30,159 bases of DNA from Chara braunii (lineage: Eukaryota; Streptophyta; Charophyceae; Charales; Characeae): positions 377,985 through 408,143 of the forward strand of contig BFEA01000049.1 in assembly GCA_003427395.1 (NCBI GenBank). The letters are read 5' to 3'. The notes beneath the pieces were generated by a model. That model saw only the letters and a program-made list of their open reading frames with translations. It did not search any database and was not told the DNA's origin. How positions within the stretch are numbered: the first letter of the stretch is position 1; each line of letters begins with the position of its first letter. The translations under genes were made by a program, and so were the position numbers. Of the stretch, positions 1 to 9,966 are shown one piece after another.

Positions 1-98
<98 letters not shown>
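1..98. repeat. (TC)n microsatellite
   Basis: Almost perfect TC dinucleotide run from the window edge, with a single G interruption at position 86. It probably continues beyond the window. Confidence 0.97.
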
Positions 99-185
99 GG
101 GTCCTGGGCCAAGCTGGCCAAGGGGAATCGGCCCTGGTGACATTATGGGGTACACTACAGTCACTTTGGGCAAAAAAACGGGAGG

Positions 186-455
186 TTGTAGTCGTACTAC
201 TCGGACTTCGGACCCGTCACCGACAGTAGGGGACAGTTACACCGCGGCATCAGATATCAACCCGCGGCTCAGATTTTGGCTCAGGCGGTAACCGTATCCC
301 ATTGTGAACGAGTGACAACGTTGTACTCGTACCACTCGGACTCCGGACCCGTCACCGACAGTAGGGGACAGTTACACCGCGGCGTCAGATATCACCCCGT
401 GGCTCAGATTTTGGCTCAGGCGGTAACCGTATCCCATTGTGGACGAGTGACAACG
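186..455. repeat. 135-bp tandem duplication, two copies
   Basis: Two adjacent copies with a period of 135 bp: the block GACCCGTCACCGACAGTAGG starts at 211 and again at 346, and the block around 301-320 recurs at 436-455. The copies differ at only a few positions. The period is a multiple of three, so open frames through it are duplicated too, but no recognisable protein results. Confidence 0.9.
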
Positions 456-850
456 CACCGGGCTCACTAGACATACCCGGTACATTTTGGGGTTCATTTG
501 TTTTATTTTATTCTATTTATTTCTGCTTTTATTTATTTATTTGTTTGCAGCTTTTCGGACGTTTTCGTCGGGACCGCGTCTCGTGAGGCTGTCGACATCC
601 CTAGTTTGCAGCATTGGGTCAATTTGGGTGGCATACAGCGAGCCTTTATTTTATTTTTCTTTTATTTTTCAGAGTAGGATGAGGACTCCGATACGGAATC
701 GTTGGTAGGAAGAGCCTACGGGCTGTCTGGGGTTAAGAGTTCGCAGAGGCAACACACAAGGCCTCTCTTTCGGATGTTTTCGTCGGGACCGCGTCTTGGG
801 GGTGGAAATGGTTTCAACGGAAACAACGGGAACTGGGGAGGCTGGCAATG
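456..850. other. T-rich segment with splice-acceptor-like sites and a 28-bp direct repeat
   Basis: No gene is recognised here. Two long pyrimidine tracts end in CAG (AG at 549-550 and 671-672), as 3' splice sites do. A 28-bp word starting TTCGGA and ending CCGCGTCT occurs at 554-581 and again at 769-796 with one mismatch. The short open frame at 487-708 is mostly T-rich low-complexity sequence and is not called as a gene. Confidence 0.4.
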
Positions 851-1032
851 CTAGGCTCCCGGATCATTGCCATTACCCCCTGTACCCTCCCAAGCCTACG
901 TCGACTCCCGGATCATTGCCATTACCCCCTGTACCCTCCCAAGCCTACGTCTTGTGGAAATGGTTTCAACAAAAGTTCCACTACGTCGACTCCCAGATCA
1001 TTGCCATTACCCCCTGTACCCTCCCAAGCCTA
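851..1032. repeat. 49-bp repeat, three copies, with a 36-bp spacer
   Basis: Units starting near 851, 900 and 985 share the block CTCCCGGATCATTGCC and end in CCCAAGCCTA. Copies 1 and 2 abut with a 49-bp period. Copies 2 and 3 are separated by 36 bp containing GTGGAAATGGTTTCAAC, a word also present at 802-818, so the duplication was compound. The array lies just beyond the minus-strand LINE fragment at 1058-2500. Confidence 0.88.
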
Positions 1033-1057
1033 ATCCTGGTCCAGGGTACCCCCGAGA

Positions 1058-2500
1058 TCGCCCATTCCCCCGCTCCCGCCAGCAACTATTCCTGACTGTC
1101 CTACGGTCTCGCCGATCCCTCTCCGGCTCTGACGTCACATCACCCTCCCCCCTTCCATCAAGCTTCCTTGAATCTCCCTTCGTCACTTCATTTGTCTTTC
1201 ACACTGTCCCGTTATTCAGCCTCCTCCCTAATCCCCCTTCGTCACCTGGGTCAGACTTTTGTGTCATTTCCTGTTTTTTTAGACTAATGAAGGCTTGGAT
1301 CTTGGCTTGAATTTTAGGAGGTTCTTTTGTGTACTCATTTTCAACCTGTTCACGTACCGAATCCAGGTCCCAGAGCAGGTCCTCCCTTTCTTCTTCCTCC
1401 CTAATTACCCAGGAGTCATTGAGAGGGTTTGAGTTAATCTTCATCGGATTGTCGATCTCTTTGCCTGTCGTTTTCTTCTGACATTTGCTGTCAGCAGGTG
1501 GGAAGATGTCAGGCTTTTTGGTCGCTGACTCTTTGTCCGCGTAATGCCACACCCATTCTGGGTCCTCCGAATTGTCATCAAAGACCCATCCATCGTAGGT
1601 TGGGTCTGCTATGAACCACGTGCCCAGGGCGTCTTCCACTTCCATCAACATGTTGGGGTGAAGCTTCTTCTCCCTTTGCTGTTTAGGAAACTTCTGACAA
1701 GTTGGGTTTGAACCCGTGTGACCTCTCTCCCTGCATCTGAGGCATATAAGTGCAGCTTTGGTCGAGATGGTGATCAACTGGGTCCTGTCCTGGATTTGAC
1801 ATTTCCATTCAAGAGGGAAAATCGGCGGATCATCGGTTTTCACTTCCAGGACCGATGTCATTGTACCGCAATGTGGGGTCAGAAAGTCAGGCATCAGAAG
1901 GATCCATTTGAAAAATTTATTGTCCAGATACTGTCTCTCAAGTCTGTCCACTAGGAGTCCATGGAATCCTGGGTGAAGATTGTCAAATTGAACCCATAAA
2001 TTCTCTTTCAACAGAGTCTGTTTGTATGACACTGAAAATGCCGGATTCGGTCTAACGTTCGTTTGTTTCTTCCATTCCGTTATGGTGCAGATTGAGCTGT
2101 TGAAATTTCTGGATTTCATTTCCACCGCGATTTTTGCGTGGTCTTCAAAGTTGAAGATCACCATGATTGAGTTCCAGCCTAGTGCCTACATGGAAAAGGA
2201 TTCTTTCACTGTCTTCAACTTTTCCTCTTTTTTTATCGTGGTAGATCCATTTCCTCTTCTCTGCCGACGTTAGGTCTGCTCCAATGCGGGCAAAGTTGAA
2301 CACTACTGCATGTTTCTCGTGAAATTCATCCAATTCAGGGACTTTGCCATCTGGATATTTCCAAATGATGATTTCTTCCTCCTTCCCTTCAGTGTTTCGG
2401 TATTTTTCATTGACCATTTCGCCTTGCACCTTTGCTTTTTCAATGAGGAATTTGAGAACTTTGTTGTCAATCACTCTTACGGAGGGCTCTCCCATTTGTG
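1058..2500 (-). mobile_element. LINE fragment A (5' part, ORF1 only, inverted)
   Basis: The minus strand carries only the 5' part of a LINE: most of ORF1 and about 0.2 kb beyond it. Protein similarity to ORF1 of the copy at 14,323-17,090 identifies it. The right-hand element at 2745 onward, in the opposite orientation, starts roughly where this fragment stops. The two overlap by about 200-260 bp of shared element sequence (1058-1255 against 2759-3023). The left edge is set by loss of that similarity and is approximate. Confidence 0.8.
1199..2495 (-). pseudogene. LINE ORF1 (gag-like nucleic-acid-binding protein), copy A, frameshifted
   Basis: ORF1 proteins of plant LINEs bind element RNA in the retrotransposition particle. 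Reading begins at an ATG at 2495 (MGEPSVRV), runs about 116 codons, then must shift frame between 2164 and 2145 to continue to 1199. After the shift come an RNA-binding-like region (FWVQ/LWVQFDN style, DUF4283-like by layout), then a zinc knuckle read CLRCRERGHTGSNPTC at about 2000-1690. An acidic, charged tail with a coiled-coil look follows (REEEEREDLLWDLDSVREQ). The knuckle is CX2CX4HX6C rather than the common CX2CX4HX4C. One frameshift and the missing downstream half make it a pseudogene. The parallel with copy C is line-by-line, so family assignment is firm; exact domain names are inference. Confidence 0.8.
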
Positions 2501-2744
2501 AAGTTCGCTAGTTGGGTGTAGGATTTTAAAACGACTGTTTGAAAGTGACAGGGCCCTGGCGGTTCCTTGGGCTCTGCATTTCTTGGTCCCCAGTTGATAG
2601 TCTGCTCCCCTCCTCGTACCTCTTTTCCTTCAATTTTGTTTTAATTTTTTTTTTTTTTTTTTTACCTGTAAGCAGCGAGCTTTCTGTTTATTTTTCTTTG
2701 TTCCCAATTTGCCAAATGTTTTAAGACGAGCACATTGATCAGTC
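2496..2744. other. Spacer between inverted LINE parts, with T20 run
   Basis: Contains an uninterrupted T run at 2645-2664, i.e. a poly(A)-like tract on the minus strand, upstream of ORF1 of fragment A. It could be an old retroposon tail or an A-rich stretch of the LINE 5' region. No coding potential is recognised. Confidence 0.5.
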
Positions 2745-2758
2745 GATTAGTCTGTCTA

Positions 2759-3023
2759 TGACCCAGGGAGCGAAGGAGGTGACGAAGGGGGGTTAGAGGG
2801 GAGGCTGGCTAACAGGACAATGTGAAAGACGAAGGAGGTGACAAAGGGGGAATAGAGGTGGATTGATGGAAGGGGGGAGGCTGATGTGTATAGACGTGTT
2901 CCAGGTGGACTAGCGTCAGTGCCGAAGAGGGATCGGCGCGTAAAAGGGGGTACCTGGATAGGTATTCAGTTACGAGATGTGCGGGCGAATGTCAGGAGAG
3001 GTTGCTGGCGGGAGTGGGGGAAT
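2759..3023. repeat. Right arm of inverted repeat shared with 1058-1255
   Basis: Matches the reverse complement of 1058-1255 in the same order. Exact anchors are GATGGAAGGGGGGAGG at 2865-2880 (complement at 1144-1159) and GTTGCTGGCGGGAG at 3001-3014 (complement at 1073-1086). Between anchors the arms have diverged and carry small gaps. This is LINE sequence following the ORF1 knuckle region. Confidence 0.85.
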
Positions 3024-3173
3024 ATGATGTGTTAGATGTTTACATGGGAGAGGAAGTGGTTTGATGGGTAGGGGAGGCGGTGGGAGGGGTGTATTGAGAG
3101 GGTTATACACTTGAACTGGAGACTGGGGGTGAAAGGGTAGAGTAATGGGATGCGCGACAACGGGACAGTTTGA

Positions 3174-4544
3174 GTGACTGGTCTGAAACAGACTACGGTG
3201 GATAAGAACCAACCAGACACAGCAACAGACAATGCGGGGAGTGATGGAAGCAAGGCTTCTGAGCCCCATGCCACCAGCAGTGATGGTGACGATCCAGCAA
3301 CGAGAATGCTCCAATGGCTCAGGGACTATATTGAAAAAGCAAAGAGAGAGCGGGTAAACCTCTTTGACATCCGCACAACTTGCATGAAGCATATGGAAAG
3401 GACTCAAAAAAAGGGGTCCGTTGCGGGAATCCAGACCTCCTCCAATCAATATGAACTGCTAAAAAAAGCAGAGGAATTCTCTGAGTACACTGCTTTCAGA
3501 TACGCAGAGAAGAAAAGGGTCAGGGAACAAGGGCCGAGTGATGAAAACATTGCCACCTCAGACTCGAAAGATGTGCCCCAAGACCTGTGACCAAAGAAAT
3601 GGAAAACAACAATGAATCTGAGGAAAAAAAGAGGCAATACAAGTCAAATGGATCCAGAGGCAGCAGGAAAGCCATCCCGAGGAAAATTGGAACAAGAGAT
3701 TGCAGTGATCGATGCCCAAGCCGAAAAGCTCAAAAAACTCAACGCGGCTTATGGGCCTGAATTCACATCACTCCGGCATATAGCGGAGGGCGAAGGCCCT
3801 CACGTGATACAGTCAGCAAAATCTGCCAAACTAACCTTGATGGGTACCCGCCCACTCCTAGCGGCTCGCTTTGTGGAAAAGACAAAAGAGTGGCAGGTCG
3901 CAACAGATGTGTCCTTTGCAATTCCCGAAATCGGCGAAGGACAGAATGTGGCAACTGTACTACAAGAAAAAAACACAATGTCCTACCCATTGGCGGTGTA
4001 TGAGACAGCGTCCTTGGAGATTCATCAGGAGGACAGCTCTCAGCCAATGCAACAGGAAGACCAGCAAGATCAGATGGACAACAACGGCTCCCAAGTGGAC
4101 CGAGATCTGCTTGAACCAAGGTCCTTCACCCCACTGATTGCCAAGATGCCTGAGACAGCAAAGTTGAAGGGTGGGATGAGGTGGCGGTCGTGGAACACGG
4201 TGACGACCATTCCCTACGGTGTGCTGTCAGGGACTGGCATATCTGCTGAACTCTAGACTACCGTGTTGGCTGATCTGATCAATGATGAAATTTTGAATGG
4301 CGATGCAGATCTGGACTCTACAACCTTTGCAATTGATATGGACGTTTTCTATAGAGACATCTACTGAGAAGATGATATGGAAGAGTGGAGTGAAGATGAC
4401 CCTGACGTTAAAACAAAGTCATCACCAACAAAGGAAATCAGTGGCAGTATAGGCGAGTATATGCTGGACGAATCTCTGTCTAAGGCATAACCTGACCCAC
4501 CAGTGGACTCCGCGGACTCGATGGATGCCGGAGGATCAGGTTCC
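3174..4544 (+). pseudogene. LINE ORF1, C-terminal half, copy B
   Basis: Three consecutive frame pieces. 3174-3590 has a charged helical segment (MLQWLRDYIEKAKRERVNLF, then EEFSEYTAFRYAEKKR). 3612-4256 has EKLKKLNAAYGPEF, then FVEKTKEWQVATDVSFAIPE, then SFTPLIAKMPETAKLKGGM. A third acidic piece after the stop at 4254-4256 runs to about 4544. Each piece matches copy C at 15,790-17,090 in order, so these belong to one protein broken by stops and shifts. The protein is rich in K/E heptad-like stretches, consistent with coiled-coil ORF1 proteins. No N-terminal half or zinc knuckle is present on this strand; those parts lie inverted at 2495-1199. Function beyond ORF1 membership is not visible. Confidence 0.75.
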
Positions 4545-4595
4545 ACCTAGGTGACTTCATACTAGACCCAGCATGGTCACTTCCCCAGCCAGACC

Positions 4596-5236
4596 ATGGA
4601 TTTGCTGAGAAGAGAAGCCAATGCCAAGGGTTGGAAGGTGAATTGGAAAACACAGGGCATCATCATTCGCAGTTGGAACATCAACGGCCTTGGGAACATT
4701 GTGAATAAAGAGGACAAACTCAACGACATTATTAAAGGATTAAAAGATTACTCACACAAACCAGCTGATATTATTCTGCTGCAAGAAACCCACCTCACAA
4801 ATTCTGAAGAACACAAGAAACTCAGAAAATACGTCTCTAGGAAATTAGGCGGCTTCAAAGATGAGGTTCGAGGAACCCTTCTGCAATTTATACCCCTGGC
4901 AGGAAAGTTTTTACTTTGGTTAAAAAAAAACATGCAAAACACACGACTTTCTCACATATCGACTACTTTCTGGTTTCCGAATCCCTAATGGGAACAATCA
5001 AAGACGCAAAGATCCTTGCTCTCGCCTCTTATCCGGGCCTGGACCACAAACCAATAGAACCAATCTTCAGTTTCGATCAGTACATCACAAAAGGGGTTAG
5101 TTTCCATAAGCTCAACAACTCTCTCTTACTAAGTCAGGTTTTTCAAGACAGCGTTCAAGAGTGTTGGCATAATTCAGAAGGCATCCTATTAGAAGGGCAA
5201 GACAGATGGCAATGGTTTCAGGAGTGCTACATTTGA
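4596..5236 (+). pseudogene. LINE ORF2 N-terminus: APE-type endonuclease, internally deleted, copy B
   Basis: Start ATG at 4596 (MDLLRREANAKG). The first endonuclease motifs are present: RSWNINGLGN (metal-binding Asn) and LLQETHLT (catalytic Glu). Against copy C (17,137-18,071) the middle of the domain is missing: about 370 bp are lost near 4895-4910, including the LAGDWNATMD segment. Sequence resumes near 4911 with VKKKHAKHTTFSHIDYFLVS and GLDHKP, in a different frame. A further loss of about 140 bp near 5232 removes a linker. The nicking activity that starts target-primed reverse transcription must be gone. Confidence 0.82.
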
Positions 5237-6460
5237 AAAAGCACGTGAAGAGCTTGCAATATGGAGACAGTGGGAACTAAAAGGCCTACAAGTTAAGGCT
5301 AAGATGACAGACTACGAGTTGAACGAATCAATGACCAAACATTTTTTTGCCAAGATAAAAGCTAATTGCAGATGCAGCACAATAGAAGGCTTGAAAGAAC
5401 TATCAGGGGATCAAGCCACACGCGCTGACAACGAGGGAATGCTACAAATAGCTAAGAGATTCTACCAAGAGTTGTATCAAACCAAAACCCCCTCCCCAAT
5501 CCCTGCATCTACTAGGGAGGCAAGAATCAGGATGCTGCAATATCGAGAGAGAACGATCTCACCAGAACGAGCTGAGGTACTTGACAGACTGATCACGCTA
5601 GAGGAACTACAGACTGCAATCCGGAGGATGAACAACGATAAGACTCCAGGTATTGACGGCTTGACTAAAGAATTTTGGGAGAAATTCTGGCCCATGATGG
5701 GTACAGACCTGCTTAATTTCCACAAGGACAGTTGGGACCAAGGTGGTTTGGGTGAACTTTTGAGTAGCAGTGTGGTAACTCTGTTATACAAAAAGGGGGA
5801 CCGAGAAGATATCCGGAATTACAGTCTATATCCCTGCTCACCCTCCCCTACAAGATATTGGCCAAAGCATTGGCCTACAGGATCCGGGACCTGCCCGACA
5901 AATGCTTTCATATAGATCAAGCAGGCTTCATCCTGGGCTGTTATATTCTAGATAACCCTGAATGAAGTGTCCAGAAAAGTCAGAGAAAAAATAATCAACA
6001 CAACAATCCTGTTCTTTGACTTTGAGAAGGCCTACGACAAAGTCAACTGGGCCTTCCTTAATGCAAGCATGGAAAAAATGGGAGTAGGTCTGAATTTTCG
6101 GAAATGGGTCCGTATTCTCTATAATGATGCCTCTGGTTGTGTCCAGGTTAATGGGCTCCTCTCCGATCACAAGATCAGTTCAACAAGGGGACCCCCTAGC
6201 TCCGTCAATTTTCCTATTTGTTATGGAAGCCGTTGCATCCTTCTTACGCAAGGACCCCTCAATTCAGAGGCTGCCACAAATCAACCCAGGTACCCAACAC
6301 CACTTAACATTTCCAACAGTCATCATGTTTGCGGATGATCTTACGATGCTTATAAGAGCATCCGACTCTTCTGTGAAGGCGTTAGTCAGGGCAATGGAAG
6401 CTTTGAGACTCGCCTCGGAAATGAAAATCAATTGGAAAAAGACAGTAGGATGATGGCTGT
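5237..6460 (+). pseudogene. LINE ORF2 reverse transcriptase domain, copy B
   Basis: RT would copy element RNA from a nicked target primer. Visible blocks in order: FFAKIKAN; TPGIDGLTKEFW; SSSVVTLLYKKGDRE (5304-5830); a frameshift near 5825 breaking the NYRPISL block; FFDFEKAYDKVNW (motif A) in the piece at 5967-6200; another shift near 6175; QQGDPLAPSIFLFVMEA (motif B); and IMFADDLTML, where the catalytic FADD is at 6328-6339. The catalytic Asp pair is intact. A stop after KINWKKTVG at about 6451 and at least two frameshifts disable it. It belongs to the same family as the RT in copies C and E. Confidence 0.88.
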
Positions 6461-8620
6461 CAGAGGAAGAGCATATCCAGCTTGACGGACCAGAAGGAGG
6501 GATGACGTGGGAAAAACAAGATGAACCCACCAGATACCTGGGGATTCTGGTAACTAAAAAGGGCCCGGCTCCTGAAATGGCCCAGAATCTGCCGACCAAT
6601 CAAGTCAATAGAATGGGTCGATGGGGTAACGCGTTCACTTCATTAATAGGGAGAACCCTGACTATCAATGCCTCAATATTTTCTATGATGTGGTATATTG
6701 CGTCAATCTGGACTATACCGGATCACACCATTAAGGATCTAAACAGAAGAGCAAGGGCCTATCTTTGGTCAGGTGACCCAAATAAAACCAACTATATCCC
6801 CAAGATTGCTTGGCATTTCATCACAAGGAAGTCATCCGAAGGAGGATTAGGGATTATCGATCCCAAGCAGGAAACGGAAGCCCTTCAGATTAAGTGGATA
6901 GTCAAGCTTCTAACTCAACCAAGGCTAGCATGGTACAAACTAGCACTAGACAGCATAAGATCTGTGGCCCCTATCCAAAGCCCGGCTAACATGTCTGGCC
7001 TGTTCTGGGTAATGAATAAAGAATGGAGCCCCAAAACCGGCCGCAAAAAGCGATCATTACGCACTCAGCAGAATGAAACGCGACCCCCCACTCCCTACTG
7101 GACTGCTCTACTTTGTATATGGAGAGAAATCATGCCGGAAAAAATAAAGCAACCCAAATCTAAAGAAGAAGTCCTACGCCAACCCCTTTTTGGGAATTCA
7201 CACACGAGGGGGGCTGGGGACCATCCACTGTCACTCTCTAGAGGCCAACGATGGCTCTCATGGGTGAGACATGGTATATGGAGGGTAAGCCACATATGGG
7301 ATGAAGACAAGAAAGACTGGATCGATGAACAAGCTCTCAAGAATCACTTAAAAGGGTGTCACCATCGCGAGGAGAATCTACAAACAATAGTTAACAGCAT
7401 CCCATGAACAAGCTGTCAAGAATCACTTGAAAGGGTGTCACCATCGCGAGGAGAATCTGCACACAATAGTTAATAGCATCCCAGACAGTTGGAAGGACTT
7501 ACTGAAAGAAGACTTCACATGGAAGTCAGGAGAGAGGGGTATTTTGACACAAGACGTGGTGCCGACAAGGGCCTACCAGTTCTCCCACAGGTTGCCAGGA
7601 TCAGATTTCCTCGGAGTCTTTACCTCGTTCCCGGTGAACTTAGCCAATCCCAAGTCCCCCTCCATTCACAACACATGCCCGCAAAGGTCAAGTCTCAACA
7701 CATTCATGCTACGAAAAGTTAGAGTCTTGGGCCTCTGGCCCAAAATAATTTTCCAAATTGATACTGCAATCCAAGAGTTGGAGTTCGATCCTCATGAATG
7801 GGCCTGGCCCTCGGCCAAGAACAGAATGCACAAAGCACCCATTCACATAACAGACTACACAGTGAAATTGGGCTACACAATGCTGCTGAAGACAAAAGAC
7901 CCGGAGCCTGTAATCAAACGTAGATGGGCTAAACTGATAGGCTCCGAAGCGGACCAAATCACCGAGCTACCACGGCAAAAGTACAAATCAATTCGCCCAG
8001 TTAAAATCAGAAGTCTCCAATGGCTCATTGCCTACGCGGCTCTGCCAGTGAACAGCTGACTACACAATAGAAGAAGGAAAAGTAACCCAAACAGCACAAA
8101 TCTATGCGTGGTATGCTCAGACAATGAACAGGAAGATATCATACACTGCCTGATCACATGCAAAGAGGCTACAGACTACTGGGCTAGAGCATCCGTCCTA
8201 TGGAACCATCTTTTCTCTTCGCCCCTGCCAGAACACCCAATCCAAATACTCCTATGGAGTAACATCCCCACCCACTTTGGCAAATCTGGATGCATCTGGT
8301 TTGGACTCGTACGTAACGTGACACTCTGGGTAATATAGAAGGAAAGGCGCAGCAGAACACTGAAGAACCCGTGTAGCCAGAGCGAGAAGGGATGAGCGAT
8401 GACTAAATCACTATTGGAGGCGGAGATTCTATGTCAGTGGAGGCGAGTCAAGATCCAAATTCAGAATGATACGGACAAGCAGGAAGAGCTGCAGGAAAAA
8501 TTTACTAGAATCTGGCTGGCTGGAGGAAAGATAGCAGACATTTGAGGACTTCATCTCCAGTGGAAGGACTGGCACAACTCTACTCAGCCCCAGGGACGTA
8601 GGGGAACTCATCGGCCAGAA
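6461..8620 (+). pseudogene. LINE ORF2 C-terminal region with zf-RVT, copy B
   Basis: Long open piece 6502-7407 (from MTWEKQDEPTRYLGIL; includes SMMWYIASIWTIPDHTIKDLNRRARAYLWSG, the post-RT region of plant LINEs). A 79-bp tandem duplication then shifts frame and stops it, and 7427-8059 continues (FMLRKVRVLGLWPKIIF; IRPVKIRSLQWLIAYAALPVN). After a stop at 8057-8059 the same reading continues with LCVVCSDNEQEDIIHCLITC, a zf-RVT zinc finger (Cys pairs plus His-Cys), up to KDWHNSTQ near 8580. The C-terminal limit is approximate, judged from E, whose stop is clear. Confidence 0.82.
7327..7484. repeat. 79-bp tandem duplication inside LINE ORF2 (copy B)
   Basis: The sequence beginning GAACAAGCT at 7327 recurs at 7406 with a handful of substitutions. 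Both copies translate to HLKGCHHREENL-TIVNSIP. 79 is not a multiple of three, so the duplication causes the stop at 7405-7407. Copies C and E have a single unit here. Confidence 0.95.
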
Positions 8621-9278
8621 CCACAAGATCTTAGAGGAACAACATCGCTACAAGGGCCAAAGAAGCGCCTACCCACGAGGGGACCAAGGAAGGAATTTTC
8701 AGTTGCAGCTTGGGTTCTCTGTTGTTCTTGCATTATGGTCTATCTGACGGGCTCAGAATGAGAGAGGCTGAGAGGAATCACAGGGGAAGGCAAGCTGACA
8801 GTCAATCCTCCACTATTGGAGCAATCAATGCTGCTCAGGGGTCCTTCGGCCAGACGGAAGGAAGCGTGTGTGCGTAAATCGTTGTTGTTGGTTTTTTTTT
8901 TTTTTTTTTTTTTTTTTTCCCGAAAGGGAGCCCAGTGCCCAAGGCTGATATTATCAATAAGATGATTGAGGCCGGGGTCCTCACAGTCTACCCGGAAATC
9001 AGTAGGAACCTGCTGAAAACAGAAAATGAGCCAACAATTTTGCACTATTGATCTAATATCTACTGATCCATGCACTATTGATCTGATATCCACGATCAAC
9101 AGGAGAAAGTGAACTAGCATAGTACCTCTTCACCCCTAATGGGCGCCAAATAATCATGAATCCCAAGCACTTTACCAGCTAACTATCCAAACCAAGCAAT
9201 GGGCACAAGACAATTACTTGAGGGAGGGAAGAAATCAGGAAATTCATCCATGGACTTTAGAGGGATAGAGGAGTCAAC

Positions 9279-9966
9279 GAGATGGAAGGAGTAAGGTTGG
9301 ATGGCCCTGAGTTTACTGACTCTATTATACAACAAATCCAAACAGTTATAAGAGCACAATGGGACAAGGTCAAAAAAAAAATTCAACATATTCACTCAGA
9401 GATTGAAATCAGGAAGAATATCCAAGATTTCAGCTGCAGTTGGCTTGGGGGCCCACAAGGAGGAAAAATTGGCCAGGTCAAATGGAAAGAAGGTGAGAGA
9501 GAAGGTGAGAGAGAAGAAATTATTGATGAAAAGAAGATTTGGTACTTGGAATTTGAAGAATGGGCAGTGGTAGATCCAAGTGTTCCAATGAGGCATGTGA
9601 CAGAATTCCCAGATCCCTTCCCCCCACAACCGGGTTCTTTAGTTCCATTGTCATGGTATGGGAATGAGTAAAAGGGAGCAAAGATGAGTGATCCATAAGG
9701 ATAAAGAAAAACTGCTAGGAGAATATGTATATCTGACGCCCCAGTCGGGGTGAAGAGGCACAGGTTGCAATTCTTTCCTCCCCAGGTTCAGTATCAGAAT
9801 CCCATTGGCACGGATCATAAGGGACGCTGGGCCCGGTTCCCAGCATGTGTTGTATGTGTTTGTACATTTCATTGTTAGGGATGCTGGACCCGGTTTCCAG
9901 CAGGTGATGCTCCCCACCAATAGAATGAAGCTTTGTTGTTAAAAAAAAAAAAAAACAAAAAAAAAA
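9279..9966 (+). mobile_element. LINE G, 5'-truncated copy of the F family nested inside F
   Basis: A 688-bp insertion: the C-terminal end of ORF2 (9282-9671), a 3' UTR, and a poly(A) tail at 9941-9966 (15 A, a C, then 10 A). It is antisense to F. The left flank ends ...GAGTCAAC at 9278 and the right flank starts GGTAGTCC at 9968. Removing the insert rejoins F's codons without a shift. A target duplication of at most about 3 bp (AAC) is possible, but the last A's of the tail make it ambiguous. Confidence 0.9.
9282..9671 (+). pseudogene. LINE G ORF2 C-terminal end
   Basis: 129 codons from MEGVRLDGPEFTDSI to PLSWYGNE and a TAA at 9669-9671. It aligns with F (MEGARLDGPEFTESIKQQ; SWLGSDQGG against SWLGGPQGG). 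It is the final part of ORF2 only, so no catalytic domain is included. The ATG at 9282 is an internal Met of the parent protein, not an evolved start. An in-frame EGERE repeat at about 9491-9510 is specific to this copy. Confidence 0.85.

Noticed and set aside
1-455. Direct repeats as a CRISPR array
   Set aside because: A simple TC microsatellite plus a two-copy 135-bp tandem. There are no regular spacers, and the context is eukaryotic.
487-708. Open frame with a hydrophobic, membrane-like start
   Set aside because: The Phe/Leu-rich stretch comes from a T-rich tract that looks like an intron end. No family match and no conserved features.
8740-9120. Minus-strand 126-codon frame across the T27 run
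   Set aside because: It spans the poly(A) tail of F and its 3' UTR (KKKKKK from the tail), so it is not a protein gene.
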